Shown here: one piece after another, positions 7,436 through 17,300 of the stretch
Layout: each line of letters starts with the position of its first letter
Numbering within the stretch: the first letter of the stretch is position 1
Source: Candidatus Butyricicoccus stercorigallinarum
GTDB taxonomy: Bacteria; Bacillota; Clostridia; Oscillospirales; Butyricicoccaceae
DNA length: 33,015 nucleotides
Assembly: GCA_019112985.1 (NCBI GenBank)
Contig: DXIG01000083.1
Span: 1-33,015 of the forward strand
Direction of reading: 5' to 3'
Notes under the pieces: generated by a model
What the model saw: only the letters and a program-made list of their open reading frames with translations
What the model was told of the DNA's origin: nothing
The model's database searches: none
Program-made: the position numbers and the translations under genes

Positions 7436-8878
7436 ATGAAAAACATATTGTTCGCCGCGTCGGAGTGCGTGCCCTTTGTGAAGACCGGAGGTCTGGCAGA
7501 TGTTGTCGGTGCGCTCCCCAAGTCCCTGGATAAGGAAAAATACGACGTGCGCGTGGTCATCCCGGACTACACCTGCATTCCGCAGAAATACCGCAGCCGG
7601 TTTTCCTATTTCGGCAATTTTTACATGGATCTCGGCGATCTCGGCAACTTTTACGTCGGCATTATGACGTGCGAGATGGACGGCATCCGCTACTACTACA
7701 TCGACAACGAGCACTTCTTCCACGGGGAAAAGCTGTACAGCGACATCCTGTGGGACATCCAGAAGTTCAGCTTCTATTCCAAGGCGGTGCTCTCCATGCT
7801 GCCGTTCATCGGCTTCCGCCCGGACATCATCCACTGCCACGACTGGCAGGCGGCGCTCATCCCGGTCTATCTGCACGAGATGTTCCAGGACAACCCGTTC
7901 TACCGCGGCATCCGCACGATTATGACCATCCACAACCTGAAGTTCCAGGGCATCTGGGACATCAAGACGATGCGCCGCTTCACCGGCCTGCCGGGACACG
8001 TCTTCGTGCTCGGCCGCATGGAGTACAAGAAGGACGCCAACATGCTCAAGGGCGGCCTGGTCTACGCCGACCGCATCACGACGGTCAGCGAATCGTATGC
8101 CAATGAGATCCGCATGCCGTACTACGGCGAGGGTTTGGACGGCCTGCTCAACGCGAAGGCGGACACGCTCAGCGGCATCCTCAACGGCATCGACTACGAC
8201 GCCTACAACCCGGCGACCGACCCGCTGATCGCCAAAAACTACGACGCCGAGACGTTCCAGGAGGGCAAGCGCGCCTGTAAGCTGGCCATCCAGCGCGAGC
8301 TGGGCATGCCGGAGGACCCGGATGTCATGATGCTGGCGATGATTACCCGCCTGACCGACCAGAAGGGTCTCGACCTCGTCGAGTGGGTCATGGAGCGGCT
8401 GGTCGCCTCTCGCATCCAGCTGGTCATCATCGGCACGGGCGACCCGCGCTATGAAAACCTGTTCCGCCACTACGAGTGGACGCACAAGGGACAGGTCTCC
8501 GCGAACATCCTGTTCAACGAGGAGCGCGCGCATCACCTGTACGCGGCGGCGGACGCGATGCTCATGCCGTCGCAGTTCGAGCCGTGCGGCCTGACGCAGC
8601 TCATCTCGCTGCGCTACGGCACCGTGCCCATCGTCCGCGAGACCGGCGGCCTGCGCGACACCGTGCAGCCGTACAATTGGTACGAGCAGACGGGCACCGG
8701 CTTCTCGTTCGCCAACTACAACGCGGACGAAATGCTCAACACCATCTTCTATGCGGAGCAGATTTTTTACGACGAGCCGGCCGCATGGGCGGATATGGTG
8801 CGCCGCGGCATGAACAAGGACTTTTCGTGGAGCGCATCCGCGAAAAAGTACGAGGAGCTGTACGATTCGCTCACCTGA
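7436..8878 (+). CDS. glgA: Glycogen synthase GlgA
   Basis: MKNILFAASECVPFVKTGGLADVVGALPKSL...; GT5 signature; C-terminal PSQFEPCGLTQLISLRYGTVPIVRETGGLRDTV. Confidence 0.97.
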   Translation: MKNILFAASECVPFVKTGGLADVVGALPKSLDKEKYDVRVVIPDYTCIPQKYRSRFSYFGNFYMDLGDLGNFYVGIMTCEMDGIRYYYIDNEHFFHGEKLYSDILWDIQKFSFYSKAVLSMLPFIGFRPDIIHCHDWQAALIPVYLHEMFQDNPFYRGIRTIMTIHNLKFQGIWDIKTMRRFTGLPGHVFVLGRMEYKKDANMLKGGLVYADRITTVSESYANEIRMPYYGEGLDGLLNAKADTLSGILNGIDYDAYNPATDPLIAKNYDAETFQEGKRACKLAIQRELGMPEDPDVMMLAMITRLTDQKGLDLVEWVMERLVASRIQLVIIGTGDPRYENLFRHYEWTHKGQVSANILFNEERAHHLYAAADAMLMPSQFEPCGLTQLISLRYGTVPIVRETGGLRDTVQPYNWYEQTGTGFSFANYNADEMLNTIFYAEQIFYDEPAAWADMVRRGMNKDFSWSASAKKYEELYDSLT

Positions 8879-8893
8879 CAACAGACATACCCG

Positions 8894-8924
8894 GGCGGCA
8901 GGCCACAGCCTGCCGCCTTTTTTT
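8894..8924 (+). terminator. Intrinsic terminator after glgA
   Basis: GGCGGCAGGC CACA GCCTGCCGCC TTTTTTT. Confidence 0.92.
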
Positions 8925-8935
8925 GCGCGCCAACG

Positions 8936-8966
8936 CGGATAAGCGCCCGCCCGCCCGCGCATACTA
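8936..8966 (+). promoter_or_regulatory. Candidate SigG-type (forespore) promoter of the spoVA operon
   Basis: CGGATA (8936-8941), 18 nt spacer, CATACTA (8960-8966), resembling the SigG -10. Confidence 0.55.
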
Positions 8967-8993
8967 CGTTTCAGGGAAACGGAGGGAAGGCAC

Positions 8994-9434
8994 ATGGACG
9001 TTACACCGCAGGAATACGCGCAGCTGGTGCGCGCGCAGTCCGAGCCGTCGCCGCTGGGGCGCGATATGGCGTGGGCGTTCGCCGTCGGCGGCGCGATCTG
9101 CGCGCTCGGGCAGGCGATTTTAGAGTTTTGGAAGGCTGCCGGGCTGGGCGCGTCGGACGCCGCGACGGCGGCATCGATGACGCTGATCGCGCTGGCCGCC
9201 CTGCTGACCGGGCTGCACCTGTACGAAAAGCTCGCCAAATACGCCGGCGCGGGCACGCTCGTGCCCATCACCGGATTCAGCAACGCGGTCGCCGCCCCGG
9301 CGCTGGAGTTTAAGAGCGAGGGGCTGATTTTGGGCACGGCGGCGAAGATGTTCACCATCGCGGGACCCGTGCTGGTGTACGGCATCGGCGCCTCCGTCGT
9401 CTACGGCCTGGTGCTCGCGGCATTGGGCGCATGA
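8994..9434 (+). CDS. spoVAC: Stage V sporulation protein AC
   Basis: SpoVA-family membrane protein (AFAVGGAICALGQ...GAGTLVPITGFSNAVAAPALEFKSEGLILG) directly upstream of spoVAD. Confidence 0.95.
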   Translation: MDVTPQEYAQLVRAQSEPSPLGRDMAWAFAVGGAICALGQAILEFWKAAGLGASDAATAASMTLIALAALLTGLHLYEKLAKYAGAGTLVPITGFSNAVAAPALEFKSEGLILGTAAKMFTIAGPVLVYGIGASVVYGLVLAALGA

Positions 9435-9447
9435 GGGAGGCGGGGCG

Positions 9448-10476
9448 ATGAACGGAAAACGGATGGGCGTGGCGACGCTGCGGATGGCGCGCCCGCCGCG
9501 CGTGCGCGCCTGGGCGGCCGTCGGCGGCAAAAAGGAGCGGGACGGCCCGCTGGGCGCGCAGTTCGACGCGGTGTTCCCCGATCCGCTGTGCGGGGAGCAG
9601 ACGTGGGAGCAGGCGGAGGTGCATCTGCAAAAGACCGCCGTCGCCCTGGCGGCGAACAAATGCCGGCTGCCGGTGTCCGCGCTCGATTTGATGCTGGCGG
9701 GCGACCTGCTGGGGCAGTGCGTCGCCTCCAGCTACGCCGCGCGCGGCACGCGGGTGCCCTATCTCGGCCTGTACGGCGCGTGCGCGACGATGGCGGAGAG
9801 CCTCGCCGTCGGCGCCTGCCTGATCGACGGCGGATTTGCCCAGCGCGTCTGCGCGGCGGCGTCCTCGCATTTCTGCACGGCGGAGCGGCAGTACCGCTTT
9901 CCGCTCGCCTACGGCGGGCAGCGCACGCCGACCGCGCAGCGGACGGCGACGGCGGCGGGGGCGTGCATTCTGACGGCGGCGGCGGACGACCGCGCGCCGG
10001 TGCGGCTGACGCACGTGTGCTTCGGCCGCGTGTGCGATCTGGGCGTCACCGACGCGAACAACATGGGCGCGGCCATGGCGCCCGCGGCCTACGACACGCT
10101 GCGCACGCTGCTCAGCGACACGGGCACGCGGCCGGAGGACTACGACGGCATCTTTACGGGCGATTTGGGCGCGACTGGAACGCGCCTGCTGTGCGAGCTG
10201 TTTGCCCGCGACAACATCGACCTGCGCGCCGTGCACGCGGACTGCGGCGGGCTGCTGTTTGACAGCGGGCAGGACGTGCACGCGGGCGGCTCGGGCTGCG
10301 GCTGCGCGGCGTCCGTGCTGTGCGCCCACCTGCTGCCGCAGCTGGCGGACGGGCGCCTGCGGCGCATCATCCTCGCCGCGACCGGCGCGCTGATGAGCCC
10401 GACCAGCGTGCAGCAGGGCGAGAGCATCCCGGCGGTGTGCCACGCCGTCGTGCTGGAATCGGGCGAAAAGAGGTGA
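9448..10476 (+). CDS. spoVAD: Stage V sporulation protein AD
   Basis: Thiolase-like SpoVAD: GPLGAQFDAVFPDPLCGEQTWEQAEVHLQ...GDLLGQCVASSYAAR...GIFTGDLGATGTRLLCEL. Confidence 0.97.
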   Translation: MNGKRMGVATLRMARPPRVRAWAAVGGKKERDGPLGAQFDAVFPDPLCGEQTWEQAEVHLQKTAVALAANKCRLPVSALDLMLAGDLLGQCVASSYAARGTRVPYLGLYGACATMAESLAVGACLIDGGFAQRVCAAASSHFCTAERQYRFPLAYGGQRTPTAQRTATAAGACILTAAADDRAPVRLTHVCFGRVCDLGVTDANNMGAAMAPAAYDTLRTLLSDTGTRPEDYDGIFTGDLGATGTRLLCELFARDNIDLRAVHADCGGLLFDSGQDVHAGGSGCGCAASVLCAHLLPQLADGRLRRIILAATGALMSPTSVQQGESIPAVCHAVVLESGEKR

Positions 10477-10480
10477 GATC

Positions 10481-10837
10481 GTGCCATATGTCACTGCGTT
10501 TGTCGTGGGCGGCGTGATCTGCGCGCTCAGCCAGATCCTCATCGACCGCACCCGCCTGACGCCCGCGCGCATTCTGACGGCGTATGTGGTGCTCGGCGTC
10601 GTGCTGACCGCCGTGGGCGTCTATCAGCCGCTGGTCGACTTCGCGGGCGCAGGGGCGACCGTGCCGCTGCTCGGCTTCGGCTATGTGCTCGCGGAGGGCG
10701 TGCGCACGGCGGTGGCGGAGAGCGGGCTGCTGGGGGCGCTGACCGGCGGCGTGAAGGCGGCGGCCGGCGGCATCTCCGCCGCGGTGGTCTGCGGCCTGCT
10801 CGCGGCGCTGCTGTTTCGCCCGGCGGACAAGAGCTGA
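10481..10837 (+). CDS. spoVAE: Stage V sporulation protein AE (SpoVAEb-type)
   Basis: AFVVGGVICALSQILIDRTRLTPARILTAYVVLGVVL...GAGATVPLLGFGYVLAEGV; GTG start. Confidence 0.94.
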   Translation: MPYVTAFVVGGVICALSQILIDRTRLTPARILTAYVVLGVVLTAVGVYQPLVDFAGAGATVPLLGFGYVLAEGVRTAVAESGLLGALTGGVKAAAGGISAAVVCGLLAALLFRPADKS

Positions 10838-10897
10838 GGGCTGTCGCGCGCCGGAAATCTGTGTTATAATGGGGAAAATATGCAGGGAGGTCGTGTC

Positions 10898-11473
10898 ATG
10901 TCCGCCAGAATTTCCCCAACTGCCCGCGGCTTTTGCTGGAAGCCGTATGTCCTGTATTTTCTGCTGTACGCCGTGCTCGGCTGGTGCTATGAGGTGTTCC
11001 TCGAGGTGGTCGTGTACCGCTGGGGCTTTTCCAACCGCGGCGTGCTGTTCGGCCCATACTGCCCGGTTTACGGCGTGGGCGCGCTGCTGTTCCTGCTGTG
11101 CTTCAGCGGGCTGATGCGGCGGCGCGGCGGCGCGGCGTTCCGGCTGGCGCGCGTGCTGCTGGTGTTTCTCGGCTGCATGGCGGTCGCCACGGCGGTGGAG
11201 CTGATCTCGTCCTACCTGCTCGAATGGACGATCGGGAGCTGGCCGTGGCAGACGTATGCCGACTACGCCTGGAACTTTCAGGCGCGCATCGCGCTGTCGC
11301 CGTCCGTCCGCTTCGGCCTCGGCGGCGTGCTGTTCCTCTATCTGATTCAGCCGCTGTTCGAGCGGCTGGTGGGCAGGCTGTCCCCGCGGGCGCTGGATCG
11401 GTGCGCATACGGCGCGCTGGCGCTGCTGGCGGTGGATTTTGCGGCGACCGTGCTCGTGCAGGTGCTCGCATAA
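10898..11473 (+). CDS. Membrane protein, putative ABC-transporter type IV (CmpB-like) family
   Basis: YFLLYAVLGWCYEVFLEVVVYRWGFSNRGVLFGPYCPVYGVGALLF; RBS GGAGGT lies between ATG 10880 and ATG 10898, and TATAAT is at 10865-10870, so 10898 is preferred. Confidence 0.82.
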   Translation: MSARISPTARGFCWKPYVLYFLLYAVLGWCYEVFLEVVVYRWGFSNRGVLFGPYCPVYGVGALLFLLCFSGLMRRRGGAAFRLARVLLVFLGCMAVATAVELISSYLLEWTIGSWPWQTYADYAWNFQARIALSPSVRFGLGGVLFLYLIQPLFERLVGRLSPRALDRCAYGALALLAVDFAATVLVQVLA

Positions 11474-11487
11474 GAACAAACCGGCGC

Positions 11488-11522
11488 AAAAAAGCCGCGA
11501 AGCGAACTGCTTCGCGGCTTTT
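11488..11522. terminator. Bidirectional terminator between convergent genes
   Basis: AAAAGCCGCGAAGC GAACT GCTTCGCGGCTTTT. Confidence 0.9.
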
Positions 11523-11533
11523 GCCGTTGTGGA

Positions 11534-12814
11534 TCAATACACGCGGATGACGGAGGCGATGTCGCGCACCATGCTCATGCTGCGCATGATGGTCAGCGCG
11601 TCGCGGATGTGGCGCTCGCGCACCGTGTCGGTGATGACGACGAGGTCGGACGAGCCGCCGTTGGACGCCTTCTGGATGACCTGCGAGATGCTGACGCCGT
11701 TGTTGCCCAGAACGCCGGACACGCCGGCGAGCACGCCCGGGCGGTCTTCGACGCGCAGGCGCAAAAAGTACTTGCTCTCGATGTCGTCGATCGACTTGAC
11801 CGGCAGCTGCTTGTAGCAGGTGCAGCCGATGCGGCCGGTGCAGCCCGCGCGCAGGCTGCGCGCGGTGTCGATGATGTCGCCGGTGACGGCGGAGGCGGTG
11901 GGCATCTCGCCCGCGCCGCGCCCCATGAACATCGCGTCGTCCAGCGCGTCGCCGTGGACGAACACCGCGTTGAACGCGTCGTTGACGGTGGCGAGCGGGT
12001 GGGAGTCCGGGATGAGCATCGGATGCACGCGCACCTCGATGCCGTCCGGCGTGTTGCAGGCGACGCCGAGCAGCTTGATCGCCTTGCCCATCTCTCTGGC
12101 GTAGCGGATGTCGGTTGCCTGGATGTGGGTGATGCCCTCGGTGTACACCTGATCGAACGTCACGCGCGAGTGGAACGCGATGGACGCCATAATCGCCATT
12201 TTGCGCCCCGCGTCGTAGCCCTCGATGTCGGCGGTGGGGTCGGCCTCGGCATAGCCCAGCTCGGTGGCCATCGCGAGCGCGTCGGTGAACTCCATGCCGT
12301 CCTGCGTCATGCGGGTCAGGATGTAGTTGGTCGTCCCGTTGACGATGCCCATGACCTCGGAAATCTCGTTGCCCGCCAGGCACTGCTTGAGCGGGCGGAT
12401 GATGGGGATGGCGCCCGCGACGGCGGCCTCAAACTGTAAATCGCAGCGGTGCTGCTCCGCCAGGTCGAGCAGCTCGCCGCCGTACACCGCCATCAGGTCC
12501 TTGTTGGCCGTGACGACGCTCTTGCCCGCGGCGATGGCCTGCGCGATGTAGGTGTGCGCCGGCTCAATGCCGCCCATCAGCTCGACGACGATGGACACCT
12601 CCGGGTCGGACAGGATGTCCTGCCAGCGGTCGGTGAGCAGCGCGGCGTCCACGCCGGGGCGCGCTTTCGCCGCGTCGCGCACGAGGATGTGGGCGATTTC
12701 GATGGGTGCGCCCGCGATTTGCGGCATGTCGGGCGCGCGCCGGCTCAGCAGCTTGTACACGCCGCCGCCGACCGTGCCCAGGCCGAGCAGCGCGATGCGG
12801 ATGGGTTTGTTCAT
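11534..12814 (-). CDS. hom: Homoserine dehydrogenase (with ACT-type C-terminal domain)
   Basis: MNKPIRIALLGLGTVGGGVYKLLSR...GIVNGTTNYILTRM...GYAEADPTADIEGYDAGRKMAIMASIAF...; start trimmed from the ORF track. Confidence 0.97.
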   Translation of the reverse strand: MNKPIRIALLGLGTVGGGVYKLLSRRAPDMPQIAGAPIEIAHILVRDAAKARPGVDAALLTDRWQDILSDPEVSIVVELMGGIEPAHTYIAQAIAAGKSVVTANKDLMAVYGGELLDLAEQHRCDLQFEAAVAGAIPIIRPLKQCLAGNEISEVMGIVNGTTNYILTRMTQDGMEFTDALAMATELGYAEADPTADIEGYDAGRKMAIMASIAFHSRVTFDQVYTEGITHIQATDIRYAREMGKAIKLLGVACNTPDGIEVRVHPMLIPDSHPLATVNDAFNAVFVHGDALDDAMFMGRGAGEMPTASAVTGDIIDTARSLRAGCTGRIGCTCYKQLPVKSIDDIESKYFLRLRVEDRPGVLAGVSGVLGNNGVSISQVIQKASNGGSSDLVVITDTVRERHIRDALTIMRSMSMVRDIASVIRVY

Positions 12815-12859
12815 AGGTCGATCCCTGCTTTCCCTTGTCTGTCTCGATGTGATGCCTTT

Positions 12860-12888
12860 ATCATAGCGTATTTTTGAGCACTTTGCAA
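12860..12888 (-). promoter_or_regulatory. SigA-type promoter of hom
   Basis: Minus TTGCAA (12888-12883), 17 nt spacer, TATGAT (12865-12860). Confidence 0.75.
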
Positions 12889-12898
12889 TGGATTTGCT

Positions 12899-12927
12899 TT
12901 GCATTCGGCGCGCCGCTGCGGTATGCT
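12899..12927 (+). promoter_or_regulatory. SigA-type promoter of the SGNH hydrolase gene
   Basis: TTGCAT (12899-12904), 17 nt spacer, TATGCT (12922-12927). Confidence 0.7.
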
Positions 12928-12951
12928 ATGGACAGAGGACGGTGAACCGCA

Positions 12952-13608
12952 ATGAAGACAATCGTATGCTACGGAGATTCCAACACCCACGGCTTCAATC
13001 CGGCGGATCGGGGGCGCTACGACTACGCCGTGCGCTGGCCGGGCCGGCTGCAGCTGCTGCTCGGCCGGGAGGACTATTACGTCGTCGAAGAGGGGCTGAA
13101 CAGCCGCACCACCGTGCACAGCGATGCCTGCTATGACGACGACAAGAGCGGCGCGGCGCTGCTGCCCGCGGTGCTCAAGACGCATATGCCGGTCGATCTG
13201 CTCGTGCTGATGCTCGGTTCCAACGACCTCAAGCTGCGCTTTCACATGCAGCCGGCGGACATCGCGCGCGGCGCGGCGCTGCTCGTGCAGACGGCCAAAC
13301 AGGTCTCGGCCGCCAAGCGCGCGGACGGCAGGCCGTGCGAAATTCTGCTTGTCTCGCCGCCGCACATCACCGAGGACCTGCGCGGCGGCGGGTGCTATGA
13401 CGAGTTCGGCGACCGCGCCATTGCGCTCTCGCGCGCGCTGGCCGAGCGGTATGCGGCGGTGGCGCACGCCGCCGGTGTGCATGTTTTCGACGCGGCGCGC
13501 GTCGCCGCGCCGTCCCCGCTCGACGGGCTGCACCTGCCGCCGGAGGGACACGCGGCGCTCGCGCAGGCGCTGGCGCCGGTGTGCCGCGCGATTCTGGCGC
13601 GCGGCTGA
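12952..13608 (+). CDS. SGNH/GDSL-type hydrolase
   Basis: MKTIVCYGDSNTHGFNP (block I GDS), LGSNDLK (block III), DGLHLPPEGH (block V). Confidence 0.93.
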   Translation: MKTIVCYGDSNTHGFNPADRGRYDYAVRWPGRLQLLLGREDYYVVEEGLNSRTTVHSDACYDDDKSGAALLPAVLKTHMPVDLLVLMLGSNDLKLRFHMQPADIARGAALLVQTAKQVSAAKRADGRPCEILLVSPPHITEDLRGGGCYDEFGDRAIALSRALAERYAAVAHAAGVHVFDAARVAAPSPLDGLHLPPEGHAALAQALAPVCRAILARG

Positions 13609-13618
13609 GCGCCGCCGG

Positions 13619-13647
13619 TTGACAGCCCCCATGTGAACCGATACAAT
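13619..13647 (+). promoter_or_regulatory. SigA-type promoter of the ABC transporter operon
   Basis: TTGACA (13619-13624), 17 nt spacer, TACAAT (13642-13647). Confidence 0.85.
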
Positions 13648-13687
13648 AAACAACAACAGCAACAACGCACGGATGTGAGGGAGTCGG

Positions 13688-14389
13688 ATGGCATATATTT
13701 CATTTGAAAACGTGACCAAAAACTATAAAATGGGCGAGGTGCTCATCCCGGCGCTGGCCGGCGCGAGCTTTGCGGTCGAAAAGGGACAGCTTGCCGTCAT
13801 CCTCGGCGCGAGCGGCGCGGGCAAGACCACGGCGCTCAACATTCTGGGCGGCATGGAGACGGTGACGGCGGGCGCGGTGTATGTCGACGGGCGCGACATC
13901 ACGCGCCTGCGCGGCAGGCAGCTCATCCAGTACCGCCGCGAGGACATCGGCTTCGTGTTTCAGTTCTATAATCTCGTCCCCAACCTGACCGCGCAGGAAA
14001 ATGTCGAGCTGGCGGCACAGATCTGCCCGGACAGCCTGTCCGCGCCGGAGATGCTCGACCGCGTCGGGCTGGCGGAACGCAAGAACAATTTTCCGGCGCA
14101 GCTTTCGGGCGGCGAGCAGCAGCGCGTGGCGATTGCGCGCGCAATCGCCAAAAATCCCAAGCTGCTGCTGTGCGATGAGCCGACCGGCGCGCTGGATTAC
14201 CGCACGGGCAAGCAGATTTTGCAGCTGTTGCAGGACACCTGCCGGCGGGACGGCATGACGGTGCTCATCATCACGCACAACTCCGCGCTCGCGCCCATGG
14301 CGGACGTCGTCATCCGCATGGCGAGCGGCCGCGTGACCGAGACGATCCACAACCCGGCGCCGACGCCGATCGCGGACATCGAGTGGTGA
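13688..14389 (+). CDS. ABC transporter ATP-binding protein (LolD/MacB type)
   Basis: Walker [10 protein letters not shown], signature [19 protein letters not shown], Walker [13 protein letters not shown]. Confidence 0.97.
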   Translation: MAYISFENVTKNYKMGEVLIPALAGASFAVEKGQLAVILGASGAGKTTALNILGGMETVTAGAVYVDGRDITRLRGRQLIQYRREDIGFVFQFYNLVPNLTAQENVELAAQICPDSLSAPEMLDRVGLAERKNNFPAQLSGGEQQRVAIARAIAKNPKLLLCDEPTGALDYRTGKQILQLLQDTCRRDGMTVLIITHNSALAPMADVVIRMASGRVTETIHNPAPTPIADIEW

Positions 14390-14394
14390 CTGCC

Positions 14395-17300
14395 ATGACG
14401 AAATCCCTGCGCAGCAACATCCTGCGGGAGATCCGCGGGACATGGAAGCGGTTTGTGTCGATTGCGCTGATGGCGTTTCTCGGCGCGGGCTTTTTTGTGG
14501 GCATCAACGCGGCCAGCCTTGATATGCAGCTCTCGTGCGACCGCTATCTGGACGAGGCCAACTGCTACGATTTGCAGGTGCTGTCCACGATGGGACTGAC
14601 CGATGACGACGTGGCGGCGGTGCTGCGGGTGCGCGGCGTGCGCGACGCGGCCGGTGTGTATTCGGAAAATGTGCTCGTCGGCATTGCGGACGGCGAGGAA
14701 AAGGTCAGCCTGCTGTCCATCCCGCCGGACAGTGAGATCAACGCCCTGCGGCTGGTCGAAGGCGAGATGGCGCAGCGGGCGGACGAGTGCGTCGTGCCGC
14801 AGTCGCTGCTCGACACCGCGGGCAAGCGCATCGGAGACACGCTCACGATCACCGAGACGCTGGAGGAGGACGAGACGCCGTCGTTCTACCACACCGAGCT
14901 GACCATCACCGGCGTGATCAAAAGCCCGCTGTACATCTACGGCACCTCGGGCGCGAACGAGCGCAGCACCGGCGCGGTGGCGGACTATCTGTACGTGCCG
15001 CAGGCCAACATCGCCGAGGACTACTACACCGGGCTGTACCTGACGGTGGACGGCGCGGCGCAGCTGGACGCCTTCGGCGAGGCGTATGAAGCGCGCGTCG
15101 AGGAGGTGGAGCTGCTCGTCAAGTCGATTGCGGACGAGCGCGAGGCGGCGCGCTATGACCAGCTGACCGGCGAAGCCAACGCGGAGATCGACGAGGCGCA
15201 GGCGGAGCTGGACGAGCAGGCCGCGGACGCGCGCGAACAGATCGCGCAGGCGCAGCGCGAACTGGACGACGCCCAGGCGGAGATCGACGCGGGCAGACGC
15301 GCGCTCGACCGCTCGCGCGCGCAGGCGGAGCGCGAATTTGCCGCGGCGCAGGCGGAGATCGACAGCGCGGAGCGGCAGCTTCAGCAGGGGCGGCGCGCGC
15401 TGGAGACGCAGAGCAAAACCGCGCGCGAGCAGCGCGCCGCGCTCGTGCAGCAGCAGGCGCAGGTGACCGAACAGCTGGAGCAGCTGCGCGCGCAGCGCGA
15501 ACAGACCGCGCAGACCATCGCCGAGCTGGAGCAGCAGCGGGCGCAGCTGACCGAGGCGCTCGCCCAGATGCAGGACGGCATCGACCAGCTGAACCAGCAG
15601 CTGGAGCAGGCGAAGGCGCAGCGCGAGCAGATGATCGCGGCGGGCATGGACATCACCGAGCTGGACGCGCAGATCGACCGGATGGAGCTGGAGTTATACG
15701 AACTTGTAGAGACGCAGTCCGGCTATCAGTTGCAGCTTGAGCAGCTGGACGCGGGACTGGCGGAGGCAAATGCCGGGCTGGCGCAGCTGGATGCGGGCAT
15801 CGCGCAGGCGGAGGACGGCCTGGCGCGCATTGAGAGCGGCATCCGGCAGATCGACGAGGGACTGGCCGCCGCGCGCGCGCAGCTTGCCGCCGCACAGGCG
15901 CAGCTGACCGCCGCCAAACGGCAGCTCGCCAACGCGAAAAACGAGGCGTATGCGCAGCTGAACGCGGCGGCGCGCGAGCTGGTCGACGGACAGGCGGAGG
16001 TGGACGAAGGCGCGGTCGAGCTGGCCGCGCAGCGGGCGGATTTTGACCGCGAGATTGCCGACGCGCAGCGCGAGATCGACGAGGCGCGCGAAAAGGTGGG
16101 CGACATCAACCGCCCGACCTGGTATGTGCTCACGCGCGACGGCAACATCGGCCTGTCCGGCTTCGATCAGGATTCCAGCAACCTCAAGCGCATCGGCTTT
16201 ACGTTCCCGCTCATCTTTTTCCTCGTCGCCGTGCTCATCAGCCTCAGCTCGATGACGCGTATGGTCGAGGAACAGCGCGGGCTGATCGGCACGCTGGGCG
16301 CGCTCGGCTACAGCAGCGGACAGATCGCGGCGAAATATCTGCTGTACGCGGCGGCCGCGTCCATTTCCGGTGCGGTGATCGGCGAGCTGGTGTGCTTCCG
16401 CGTGCTGCCCGTCATCGTGTGGGCGATTTACGACACGTTTTACACGCTGCCCGCGTTTTACACGCCGGTTGACCCGCTGTATGCGGCGGCCGGCCTGCTC
16501 CTCTGTGTGGGCAGCATTGTCGCGGCGACCGCCGCGGCCTGCTGGAAGGAAGTGCGCCGCACGCCGGCGCAGCTCATGCGCCCCAAGGCGCCCAATCCCG
16601 GCAAGCGCGTGCTGCTCGAGCGCGTCACCCCGCTGTGGCGCCGGCTCAGCTTTTCGCACAAGGTCACGCTGCGCAATTTGTTCCGCTACAAAAAGCGGTT
16701 TATCATGACCATCTGCGGCATTGCGGGCTGCTCGATGCTGATCACAGCGGGTCTCGGCCTGCGCGACTCCATCGACCAGCTGCTGCCGCTGCAATACGGC
16801 CAGATCATGCACTACGACCTGATCGCCGTGGCGGGCGACGTGACGCGCGACGAATTTTCCGACATGACGGATGGCCTGCGGGCAGACGAGGCGGTTCGGG
16901 ACAGCCTGTGCGTGCACGCGGAGAGCGTCAATCTGGTCGCGGACGACGGCAAGAGCTACGAGGTGCAGCTGTTCGCCCCGTCGGACGCCGCGCAGTTCCA
17001 GCAGTACATCTCGCTGATTGACACGCAGACCGGGGAGGAAACGGCGTGCGGCGGGCAGATCGCGCTCACCGAGCAGGTGGCGGAGATGCTGGGCGTCGCG
17101 GCGGGCGACACGGTCTCCGTGCGCCGCGAGGACGGCACGCGGGCGGACATCCGCATCGGCGCGGTGGTGCACAACTATCTGAACCACTATGCATTCCTGT
17201 CGGCGGAGGGCTATGCCGCCGCCTTCGGCGAGCAGGCGGAGGACAATGCGTTTTTCGTCCATACCGTCGAGCTGGACGACGCGGCGCTCGATGCGTTCGC

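Noticed and set aside
7415-9385. 656-aa antisense ORF opposite glgA
   Set aside because: Shadow ORF; GlgA on the sense strand is clear.
15150-16110. Possible DNA tandem repeat array
   Set aside because: The repetitiveness reflects heptad-rich coiled-coil coding sequence, not regular DNA repeats.
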